From positions 1-37,032 of the forward strand of contig CALMZO010000343.1 of assembly GCA_937870825.1 (NCBI GenBank): 37,032 nt of DNA, written 5' to 3'. Position numbers and translations under genes: made by a program. Positions 31,612-37,032 of the stretch are shown piece by piece. This stretch comes from an uncultured Chloroflexota bacterium. Lineage in GTDB: Bacteria > Chloroflexota > Anaerolineae > UBA4142 > SHND01. Position 1 is the stretch's first letter. Every line of letters starts with the position of its first letter. The notes under the pieces were generated by a model. The model was not told the origin of the DNA. It saw only the letters and a program-made list of their open reading frames with translations, and did no database searches.

Positions 31612-32331
31612 CTACACGTTCAACACAAAATTGAACGCGCCGTTTTTGCTGTTGTCCGCGTTGTCTGTCACCGTCATTTCCAATTCCGGACGATAAATGC
31701 CGTCGTTCGCATTGCGCGGTTCATTTGAAAAATACAGCTGTGTTGTGAGAACCGGCTTGTTGGGCGCTTGCACTTTGACGTGAATGTGGCGCGTGCGCCC
31801 CGGATAAATTCCCGGCTGAATCGTTTCCAAATGATAGCGTCCCTGCTCATCGGTAAATTGATGCCCGCGCCATTTGAATCCCACGTTGTCGTACACCCCC
31901 GCATCGTCACAATGCCAAAAATCTACGAGCGCGCGCGCAATCGGCTCACAATTCGTATTCAAGACGAGTCCCGAAACGAGCATTTTCGTTCCCGTGACAC
32001 CCGGTTCCAAAAACGATGTGCGTTCGGGATTTCCCGGCGTGTAATAAGGACCTTCGGTTTGCGCGGGTGTCGGGTCATCGTCATCGTCGCCGCACGCGGG
32101 CGTCGGTTCGAGTTGCGCGACCGGCGTAGGTGTGGGTTGTGATGGGTTCGCCGAAGGGATTGCTGTCGGTGGCGTTGCGGGCGGCGGTACGGATGTCGGC
32201 TGCGCGGCATGGGTTGGAACAGCAGTTGGTTGCACTTGTTGCGCGCACGCGGCTAGAAACATTGCCGGCGGCATCGTCAACAAGGTATAAAGAAACGCGC
32301 GTCGTGTAACGAGCGTTTGGAGATTGTTCAT
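31612..32331 (-). CDS. Intradiol ring-cleavage dioxygenase-like lipoprotein
   Basis: A 239-aa exported protein. An N-terminal RR-containing signal (TRRAFLYTLLTMPPAMFLAAC) ends in a lipobox with C29, then a Pro/Thr stalk to about residue 80. The catalytic part begins at the family motif TEGPYYTPGNPERT. The four Fe(III) ligands of protocatechuate/catechol dioxygenases are visible: Tyr in GVYDNVG, Tyr in GIYPGRTR, and two His in RHIHVKV. Intradiol enzymes open catechols between the two hydroxyls using O2. Placement outside the membrane is unusual for classical catabolic enzymes but known for this lipoprotein-like branch; the substrate is unknown. The RR pair raises the possibility of Tat export. 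Confidence 0.87.
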   Translation of the reverse strand: MNNLQTLVTRRAFLYTLLTMPPAMFLAACAQQVQPTAVPTHAAQPTSVPPPATPPTAIPSANPSQPTPTPVAQLEPTPACGDDDDDPTPAQTEGPYYTPGNPERTSFLEPGVTGTKMLVSGLVLNTNCEPIARALVDFWHCDDAGVYDNVGFKWRGHQFTDEQGRYHLETIQPGIYPGRTRHIHVKVQAPNKPVLTTQLYFSNEPRNANDGIYRPELEMTVTDNADNSKNGAFNFVLNV

Positions 32332-32399
32332 AAATGCACCTGATTCCCGACACCCTATCGCGGCGAGATGAAGCGCGCATTAAATTTTTCAGAAAAAAC

Positions 32400-32431
32400 A
32401 AAACCTTTGCCGGAGAGTGTGCAAAGGTTTT
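32400..32431 (-). terminator. Terminator of the YceI gene
   Basis: Perfect 11-bp arms (aaaacctttgc at 32400-32410, gcaaaggtttt at 32421-32431) with a 10-nt loop are followed on the minus strand by a T-rich tract. It lies 20 bp past the YceI stop. Confidence 0.85.
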
Positions 32432-32450
32432 GAACAGGACGCGTACCCGG

Positions 32451-33161
32451 TTATCCCTCAATTAAATTGGCAACGCCTTTGATAGTCACCTTGACGGGGT
32501 CGCTCACAATTGTCGTGCCTGCAATGCTCGGCGGGTCGAATCCAAAATCCTTCATGTACAGTGTCGCCGTCCCTTCACCGCGGATGGTCTGACCTGTCAC
32601 CGTCACCGTCACCTCAAACGTCAGCGGGCGGGTGATATTGCGAATGGTCATGTCGCCCGTGACTTGGAATTTGTACGGTTGATTTTGTACCGCGTCGGCG
32701 GGCAACCCTTGCACCGCATTGGCGACAAAAATGGCTTTGGGAAATTTATCGGACTCGAGCCAATTTTTGCGAATGGCTTGGTCACGCACATTGTTGTCTG
32801 TCGTCAACGTTCGCAAGTCCACTTGAAAATTGCTCAGCGCGACAAAGACTTGGCCGTTCTGCATGTACAGTTGAAATTCGCCTTCGACGGCGTTGGTGCG
32901 CCCGCGCGTAATTTGGTTATTTCCCAAAAGCACTTCGCTCACCGCGTATTCGACAGTCGTTTGTGCGGGGTCCACCCGAAAGCGATAGACCCGGGTGGAG
33001 GTAATCTCTCTGAGCGAATTGGGCAGCGGATTTTTTATCCCGTTTGCGACAGGCGATGTTGGGGGCGGCGTGGCAGTGGGCGCGGGTTGTGCCGCACATG
33101 CCGGGAGGATGCCAAGAACATAGACAATGCTGAAAAAAATTTGCCAATGCCGCTGGGTCAT
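32451..33161 (-). CDS. YceI-like domain lipoprotein
   Basis: A 236-aa lipoprotein with signal ending ILPAC (C22) and a short Pro/Thr stalk. The YceI domain fills the rest: YRFRVDPAQTTVEYAVSEVL, then AVEGEFQLYMQNG, FQVDLRTLTTDNNVRDQAIRK, ESDKFPKAIFV and FQVTGDMTIRNITRPLTFEV. YceI proteins are lipocalin-like barrels that bind polyisoprenoid lipids and are secreted or surface-bound. The C-terminal DFGFDPPSIAG is also characteristic. The ATG at 33161 has a good Shine-Dalgarno site (gaggtgg). The terminator at 32400 follows. Confidence 0.93.
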   Translation of the reverse strand: MTQRHWQIFFSIVYVLGILPACAAQPAPTATPPPTSPVANGIKNPLPNSLREITSTRVYRFRVDPAQTTVEYAVSEVLLGNNQITRGRTNAVEGEFQLYMQNGQVFVALSNFQVDLRTLTTDNNVRDQAIRKNWLESDKFPKAIFVANAVQGLPADAVQNQPYKFQVTGDMTIRNITRPLTFEVTVTVTGQTIRGEGTATLYMKDFGFDPPSIAGTTIVSDPVKVTIKGVANLIEG

Positions 33162-33280
33162 TTTTCCACCTCTTGCAGCGGAGCAAGTTGTCGCATGGGA
33201 CTATTTAGCTTACGTGCTTCAAACCCAATTTGGATTTTGTGGCAGAATGGAAAATCGCACGAACCTTGTTCGACGCGCAA

Positions 33281-33309
33281 AGGACCGCAGAAAAATTTTC
33301 TGCGGTCCT
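33281..33309 (-). terminator. Terminator of the small membrane-protein gene
   Basis: Perfect 14-bp arms (33281-33294 / 33296-33309) with a one-base centre form an almost complete palindrome with A/T at its apex, 27 bp past the stop at 33336. Confidence 0.75.
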
Positions 33310-33335
33310 CTGCAAGCAGCACAGCGGCGATTTGA

Positions 33336-33659
33336 CTAGGATGCCGTGAGCATTCGAATGTCATTGTACAAAAAGACGAGCAAAATTCCGAGCATCACCA
33401 CACTCAACGCGAGATACCGATAGCGCCAGCTCGTATTCCATAACCGATACACGTTGTACGAAATCATGCCGAGCGCGAACAAATCAATCGCCATGCTGAT
33501 TCCCGTACCGATGGTTCCGCCCAGTCCAAAAAACGGCAGGACGAAGGGCAGCAAAATATATTGAATCGTACAGCGCACACACACAATCAACAGATACGTT
33601 CCCGTGTAGCGGTCCGTGCGGCGAATTTCTGGTTGGGTTGGAGGGGTTAATTCAGACAT
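33336..33659 (-). CDS. Small membrane protein, three helices
   Basis: A 107-aa protein with a polar N-terminus (MSELTPPTQPEIRRTDRYTG) and three hydrophobic segments (IVCVRCTIQYILLPFVLPFF, IGTGISMAIDLFALGMISYN, YLALSVVMLGILLVFLYN). The start at 33659 is chosen because the earlier open frame (to 33734) belongs to the tail region of the neighbouring ORF6N gene in another frame and lacks a ribosome site. No family is recognised. It is flanked by its own terminator. Confidence 0.7.
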   Translation of the reverse strand: MSELTPPTQPEIRRTDRYTGTYLLIVCVRCTIQYILLPFVLPFFGLGGTIGTGISMAIDLFALGMISYNVYRLWNTSWRYRYLALSVVMLGILLVFLYNDIRMLTAS

Positions 33660-33675
33660 AAAAAGGCATCCAATT

Positions 33676-34224
33676 CTACTTGCAACGAACGCGGTAACGC
33701 GCGCGCTTTTCCCGCGTACGAAATCCAATTTCACGCGGCGCGGGTTCCGGTTCTTGCATCAATTGTTCCAATGCTTGAAACACCTCTGCAAATTGCGCGT
33801 CATATTTTTCTTCCAATTCTTGCAGCCGCAGCGCGAGTTCCGCATACTACGCCGCGCTCTGCCGCAAACGGACGAACGTTCGCATGATTTCGATATTCAC
33901 TTGAACGGCGCGCTCGCTGCGGAGAACGCTCGACCGCATCGCCACGCCTTGTTCGGTGAACGCGTACGGTGTTGCGCGGCGCACTCCGCCCCAACTTGAA
34001 GTCACAATTTGTGACTTCAAGTTTTCGAATTCGGCGCGCGTCAATTGGAACATAAAATCTTTCGGAAACCGTTCGATGTTCCGCTTGACCTGTGGCACCA
34101 AAACTTTTGGCGCAACCCCATACAGCTCTGCCAGATGTGGGCTAAGCATCACGCGTTGTTCGCGGAGCAAATAAATGCGTTGCTCGATGCGTTCACTGGA
34201 AAGAACGGCGGATTTTGTTTTCAC
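33676..34224 (-). pseudogene. ORF6N-domain (KilA-N-type) gene interrupted by a TAG codon
   Basis: Residues 1-125 from GTG 34224 form the ORF6N domain of phage-type DNA-binding proteins: VKTKSAVLSSERIEQRIYLL, HLAELYGV, NIERFPKDFMFQLT and YAFTEQGVAMRSSVLRSERA. An in-frame TAG (33847-33849) stops translation inside the helix IMRTFVRLRQ. Beyond it the same frame continues for 56 sense codons with the family-typical coiled segment LQELEEKYDAQFAEVFQALE and PREIGFRT to a final TAG at 33676. Together they would give the normal ~180-aa length. So this is either a recent nonsense pseudogene or a protein truncated in the coiled coil. Such genes are usually of phage origin. A 31-bp palindrome lies in its DNA. 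Confidence 0.85.
33993..34023. repeat. 31-bp palindrome inside the ORF6N gene
   Basis: Arms 33993-34007 and 34009-34023 are perfectly complementary over 15 bp around one base. It encodes the family-conserved LKSQIVTS stretch. Confidence 0.8.
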
Positions 34225-34276
34225 GGCGACTCTGCTTGAATGCGCGCACAGATTATAACGGCAAAGCTCGGGAACA

Positions 34277-34306
34277 AAAAAAGATACTTGATCAAGTATC
34301 TTTTTT
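34277..34306. terminator. Perfect palindromic terminator
   Basis: Fifteen-bp arms (34277-34291 / 34292-34306) with A6 and T6 ends follow the 67-aa membrane-protein gene, whose stop (34305-34307) overlaps the palindrome edge. Confidence 0.88.
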
Positions 34307-34508
34307 ATCGAATCCGATTCGACAAATGCACCAGCAGCGAAATCAGTCCCGCGACGATGAGCGGAATAAACAACCGCCACACCTCAATCAACTCGTTACT
34401 CGCCAGGCGCGCGCGCGTATCCAATCCCAAAACAACGACGACGCCGAACGCGCCGAGCCACACGAGCAACAGAAACACGCGTTGAAAATCGGTGAGCGGC
34501 TTGGACAT
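34305..34508 (-). CDS. Small membrane protein, two helices
   Basis: A 67-aa protein with two hydrophobic segments (VFLLLVWLGAFGVVVVLGL and LFIPLIVAGLISLLVHL) separated by a polar turn (DTRARLASNELIEVW). It begins 4 bp after the HEAT-repeat gene on the same strand, so the two form an operon ending at the 34277 palindrome. No family is recognised. Confidence 0.75.
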   Translation of the reverse strand: MSKPLTDFQRVFLLLVWLGAFGVVVVLGLDTRARLASNELIEVWRLFIPLIVAGLISLLVHLSNRIR

Positions 34509-34512
34509 GGCT

Positions 34513-35250
34513 TTACATCGCCATCATTCGATTGCGTGAACGAATTTCTTGGAGTGAATCGTGACACGCATCGCGAATCACTTGGGCGATTTCTTCGGCT
34601 TGCAAACGAATCAATAACTTTTCAACGCGCGCAATTTGTCCAGAGCCCGCCGAAGGGTCGCCGAGTTGTCCCAACGCGACGATGCAATCCCATTTGACAA
34701 AGATGTTTTCTTCTTGTTCCAACACGCGCGCGACTTCTTCCGTCGCATCCATTCCCAAATTGCCTGGCAATCCAAGATTGCCCAAAGCAATCGCGCACGC
34801 TTGCCGCACGCTTTGGTCGCGGTCGTGATTCAACGCTTCGACGAGGGGCGCAAACACTAGCGGTGTGCCAATTTTTCCCAACGCCACCGCGCATTGTTGA
34901 CGGACAACGCGCGCGGGGTCCTGTTTCAAAACGTGCCACAGTGCGTGAATTGCTTCGGGCGCGCGGCGTTTGCGTAATACGTACGCGGACATCCAGCGCA
35001 CGATGGAATCGGGATGCGTTTGCAAATGTTCCATCACGCGCGGTGTCGGCAAATCGTTTAACCATTTCGGGACATCAAATTTTCCGCCGTCGGTGGACAC
35101 GCTGCGCCAACGCGAAAAAATTCCTCGGCGACGCGGGGCTGTGTCGGATATGCGCGCCATTTCGTTTTGATGCGCGTCGCAAAAGTAGGACGCGTCACGC
35201 GCGAAATTGGCGCAGCGTTTTTTGTCGAGAGTGAGCGCGCAGCATTGCAT
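34513..35250 (-). CDS. HEAT-repeat protein with N-terminal Cys/His zinc-finger-like motif
   Basis: A 245-aa cytoplasmic protein. The N-terminus MQCCALTLDKKRCANFARD continues with SYFCDAH, giving a C-x9-C-x~10-C-x2-H arrangement like short treble-clef fingers. Residues ~70-240 are HEAT/PBS-lyase-like repeats (VRWMSAYVLRKRRAPEAIHAL, VRQQCAVALGKIG, VRQACAIALGNLG, VKWDCIVALGQLG). These scaffolds bind proteins or phycobilins; no partner is evident. The start at 35250 is set by the strong Shine-Dalgarno sequence (ggagg) 8 nt upstream. Between the last two repeats an in-frame PSAGSGQ insertion is encoded by a short palindromic repeat (34636-34662). It is followed by the 67-aa membrane protein. Confidence 0.83.
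   Translation of the reverse strand: MQCCALTLDKKRCANFARDASYFCDAHQNEMARISDTAPRRRGIFSRWRSVSTDGGKFDVPKWLNDLPTPRVMEHLQTHPDSIVRWMSAYVLRKRRAPEAIHALWHVLKQDPARVVRQQCAVALGKIGTPLVFAPLVEALNHDRDQSVRQACAIALGNLGLPGNLGMDATEEVARVLEQEENIFVKWDCIVALGQLGDPSAGSGQIARVEKLLIRLQAEEIAQVIRDACHDSLQEIRSRNRMMAM
34636..34662. repeat. Intragenic short palindromic repeat (SAGSGQ-type)
   Basis: The DNA around ttgtccagagcccgccgaag is a variant of the dispersed palindromic repeat that many environmental bacteria carry and that, when in a gene, reads as Pro-Ser-Ala-Gly-Ser-Gly-Gln. Here it interrupts a HEAT repeat in frame (GDPSAGSGQIARVEKLL) where GDPxAVEKLL would be expected. Confidence 0.6.
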
Positions 35251-35267
35251 AGAATCAACCTCCAACA

Positions 35268-35273
35268 ATTATA
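35268..35273 (-). promoter_or_regulatory. -10 box of the HEAT-repeat gene
   Basis: TATAAT on the minus strand lies 18 nt upstream of the ATG at 35250. No clear -35 is seen; the upstream 18-bp direct repeats occupy that position. Confidence 0.4.
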
Positions 35274-35281
35274 CTACGGGC

Positions 35282-35318
35282 GCGGCGATTTGGATTCATC
35301 GCGGCGATTCGGATTCAT
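35282..35318. repeat. Tandem 18-bp direct repeat upstream of the aldolase
   Basis: GCGGCGATTtGGATTCAT (35282-35299) and the same word with C for t (35301-35318) lie in tandem with a 19-bp period. They end 19 bp upstream of a TATAAT (35338-35343) that would drive the aldolase gene, so they could be an operator. They also overlap the divergent promoter. Confidence 0.7.
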
Positions 35319-35403
35319 TTATTTTGCATAACGCGCATATAATTGTCGGGCGCGCCGCAGTGCGCGTTTGACCCCGATTCTTTTTCGCACAAGGAGATAG
35401 AAC

Positions 35404-36468
35404 ATGGCAACGGATATTCAAGCCCTCCTCGGCGCCAAGGCGGATTCGCTGCTTGGTTTCAATTCACCCAAAATTGCCAAGAGCAGACTGCATTTGCCGG
35501 GACCGGATTTTGTTGACCGCATCTTTATCAATTCGGACCGCAACAATCGCACGCTGGGAAATTTGACGTGGATGTATCAAAATGGACGGCTCGGCGGTTC
35601 GGGCTACCTTTCGATTTTGCCCGTTGACCAGGGCATCGAACATTCGGGCGGCGCGAGCTTTGCGAAAAATCCGGATTACTTTGACCCGGAAAATATCGTC
35701 AAACTTGCCATCGAAGGCGGCTGCAACGCGGTGGCTTCGACGTTCGGCGCGTTGGGAATTGTTGCGCGCAAGTACGCGCACAAAATTCCGTTCATCGTCA
35801 AAATCAATCACAATGAATTGCTGACGTATCCGAATAATTTTGAACAAATTTTATTTGGCACCATTGACCAGGCGTACGACATGGGCGCGGCGGCGGTCGG
35901 CGCGACGATTTACTTTGGTTCGGATGATTCGCACCGCGAGCTCATCGAAATTGCCGAAGCTTTCGCCCACGCGCACGAGCTTGGTATGGCGACGGTGCTG
36001 TGGTGCTATCTGCGCAACAAAGCGTTCAAGTCCGACAAGGATTATCATGTTTCATCGGACTTGACCGGACAGGCAAATCATCTCGGCGTGACAATCGAAG
36101 CGGACATTATCAAACAAAAGCTTGCGGAGAATAACGGCGGCTTTCTCGCGTTGAACAAAGATGGCGTCACGTTCGGCAAATTCGACAAACGCATGTATTC
36201 GGATTTGATGAGTGACCATCCGATTGATTTGTGTCGTTATCAAGTCGCGAATTGTTATATGGGGCGCATCGGGCTCATCAACAGCGGCGGCGCGTCAGGG
36301 GAAAATGATTTTGCCGAAGCGGCAATGACGGCGGTCATCAACAAACGCGCGGGCGGCACCGGACTGATTTCGGGACGCAAAGCATTTCAACGTCCCATGG
36401 CGGAAGGGGTCAAGCTCTTGAATACGATTCAAGATGTGTACTTGGATGAAAGTATCACAGTCGCGTAA
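35404..36468 (+). CDS. fbaB: Class I fructose-bisphosphate aldolase, FbaB/DhnA type
   Basis: A 354-aa Schiff-base aldolase that cleaves fructose 1,6-bisphosphate to DHAP and glyceraldehyde 3-phosphate or does the reverse. The DhnA-family substrate motif is [13 protein letters not shown] (69-81), the phosphate-binding loops include GGASGEN (295-301) and [15 protein letters not shown] (317-331). The Schiff-base Lys is most likely K237 in ADIIKQKL, the same ordinal position as in E. coli FbaB. No metal ligands of the class II enzyme are seen. ATG 35404 has a good Shine-Dalgarno site (aaggag). The gene stands alone with its own terminator and an upstream tandem repeat that may regulate it. Confidence 0.95.
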   Translation: MATDIQALLGAKADSLLGFNSPKIAKSRLHLPGPDFVDRIFINSDRNNRTLGNLTWMYQNGRLGGSGYLSILPVDQGIEHSGGASFAKNPDYFDPENIVKLAIEGGCNAVASTFGALGIVARKYAHKIPFIVKINHNELLTYPNNFEQILFGTIDQAYDMGAAAVGATIYFGSDDSHRELIEIAEAFAHAHELGMATVLWCYLRNKAFKSDKDYHVSSDLTGQANHLGVTIEADIIKQKLAENNGGFLALNKDGVTFGKFDKRMYSDLMSDHPIDLCRYQVANCYMGRIGLINSGGASGENDFAEAAMTAVINKRAGGTGLISGRKAFQRPMAEGVKLLNTIQDVYLDESITVA

Positions 36469-36473
36469 ATGAC

Positions 36474-36501
36474 GAACGGCGGAGAAAGGTCTCCGCCGTT
36501 C
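36474..36501 (+). terminator. Terminator of the aldolase gene
   Basis: Perfect 12-bp arms (gaacggcggaga / tctccgccgttc) with a 4-nt loop are followed by TTTTT, 5 bp past the stop. Confidence 0.93.
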
Positions 36502-36556
36502 TTTTTATTTGATTTGGTTCGTTATACATCGTGACAAAATTTTAGCGAGGTCACTC

Positions 36557-37032
36557 ATGGCAACACGCAGACGCATGGACGAGCGCGCGACGACGTTGGG
36601 CATTATTGGAATGTTTTGGGGCTTGCTCGGACTGGTCGCACTTTTGAAACGCGAGGAGGAACGCACGCCCAATCATTTTTTGGATTTTGTAATGCTGGGG
36701 CTTGCGACATTTCGACTGGGGCGACTCATCGCCTTTGATGCCGTTGCTGAACCTTTGCGCGCGCCGTTCACGAAAACGGTTCCGGATGAATCCGGCGCGG
36801 GCGAGACCGTTGTGGCAAAAGGACGCGGACCGCGCGAAGTGATTGGCGAATTGCTTTCGTGTCCGATTTGCGCGGGAACGTGGGTTGCAACGGGCTTGGT
36901 GTACGGTCTGCAATTTTTTCCGACGCCGACGCGTCTGCTGATTACGATTATGAGCGCGATTGGATTTGCTGAAATTACACACGCGGCAGCCGAAGCGTTG
37001 ACGTGGGCGGGAACATCGCAGCGCCATCAAGT
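36557..37032 (+). CDS. DUF1360 family membrane protein, 3'-truncated
   Basis: At least 158 codons from ATG 36557, running off the window. The protein has a basic N-terminus (MATRRRMDERATTLG), hydrophobic segments at about 13-26, 40-55, 110-130 and 135-150, and the two DUF1360 hallmarks: TFRLGRLIAFDAVAEPLRAPF and the Cys pair LLSCPICAGTWVATGLV. The family is found in Gram-positive and Chloroflexota bacteria; some members are linked to sporulation or envelope stress, but the role is unproven. A weak Shine-Dalgarno (gagg) precedes the ATG. The opposite-strand open frame here is a shadow. Confidence 0.85.
   Translation, partial: MATRRRMDERATTLGIIGMFWGLLGLVALLKREEERTPNHFLDFVMLGLATFRLGRLIAFDAVAEPLRAPFTKTVPDESGAGETVVAKGRGPREVIGELLSCPICAGTWVATGLVYGLQFFPTPTRLLITIMSAIGFAEITHAAAEALTWAGTSQRHQ

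Noticed and set aside
1-37032. tRNA, rRNA, tmRNA or RNase P RNA genes
   Set aside because: No cloverleaf with a GTTCGAATC-type T-loop and no conserved rRNA or RNase P RNA words were found by eye; a covariance-model scan could still find a divergent one.

Overview
The window looks like the chromosome of a Chloroflexota bacterium, most likely an Anaerolineae-type lineage. This is inferred from gene content and composition, not from a search. Supporting signs are CG-rich DNA full of gcgcgc strings, many lipoproteins with a Cys lipobox followed by a Pro/Thr-rich linker, BTAD/SARP-type and HD-GYP regulators, CSLREA beta-helix proteins and a fused-type cobaltochelatase gene. No rRNA, tRNA, CRISPR array or phage was seen. 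Promoters that can be read fit a sigma70 pattern (TTGCGY, about 17 nt, TATAAT).

Layout. 1-5.2 kb: a YjbR-like fragment, an AlkC-type DNA glycosylase, a GT4 glycosyltransferase, a Pro/Thr-rich membrane protein, an SRPBCC protein and a cNMP-binding HD-GYP protein. 5.2-8.4 kb: a 391-bp gene-free stretch, a LysM/M23 lipoprotein and a methyltransferase with a zinc-ribbon tail. 8.4-10.4 kb: a chlI/chlD-type chelatase gene in two frames joined by a canonical A_AAA_AAG slippery heptamer. 10.5-13.0 kb: a lipoprotein and the parA-parB segregation operon, with one parS-like site at 8.28 kb. 13.0-21.8 kb: a 1090-aa BTAD/NB-ARC/TPR activator, divergent from an operon for two small proteins, a polytopic membrane protein, a CSLREA beta-helix protein and a seven-bladed propeller protein. 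The two secreted proteins share a C-terminal domain. The operon promoter carries two perfect 9-bp direct repeats 11 bp apart, 9 bp upstream of a TATACT box, which is the geometry of SARP operators. 22-24.5 kb: an EF-hand protein, a lipoprotein and a PfkB kinase. 24.5-28.2 kb: the conserved rpmH-rnpA-yidD-yidC-jag cluster with a PQQ-propeller lipoprotein between yidD and yidC. No dnaA or oriC is visible. 28.5-37 kb: an Nth-family glycosylase lacking the catalytic Lys, SixA, a TIM-barrel protein, a YbaK-type editing protein, an intradiol dioxygenase lipoprotein, a YceI lipoprotein, a nonsense-interrupted ORF6N gene, a HEAT-repeat protein, a class I aldolase and a DUF1360 protein.

The most unusual layer is non-coding. 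At least nine loci carry short arrays of degenerate units with a strict 7-nt period. Each locus has its own word, and many are folded as long inverted repeats with perfectly matched arms. They sit at gene ends or inside linkers (parA tail, parB linker, jag stop, PQQ-lipoprotein start, nth start, methyltransferase). There is also a ~105-bp MITE-like element in two near-identical inverted copies with TA ends, and a 17-bp palindrome present three times inside genes.
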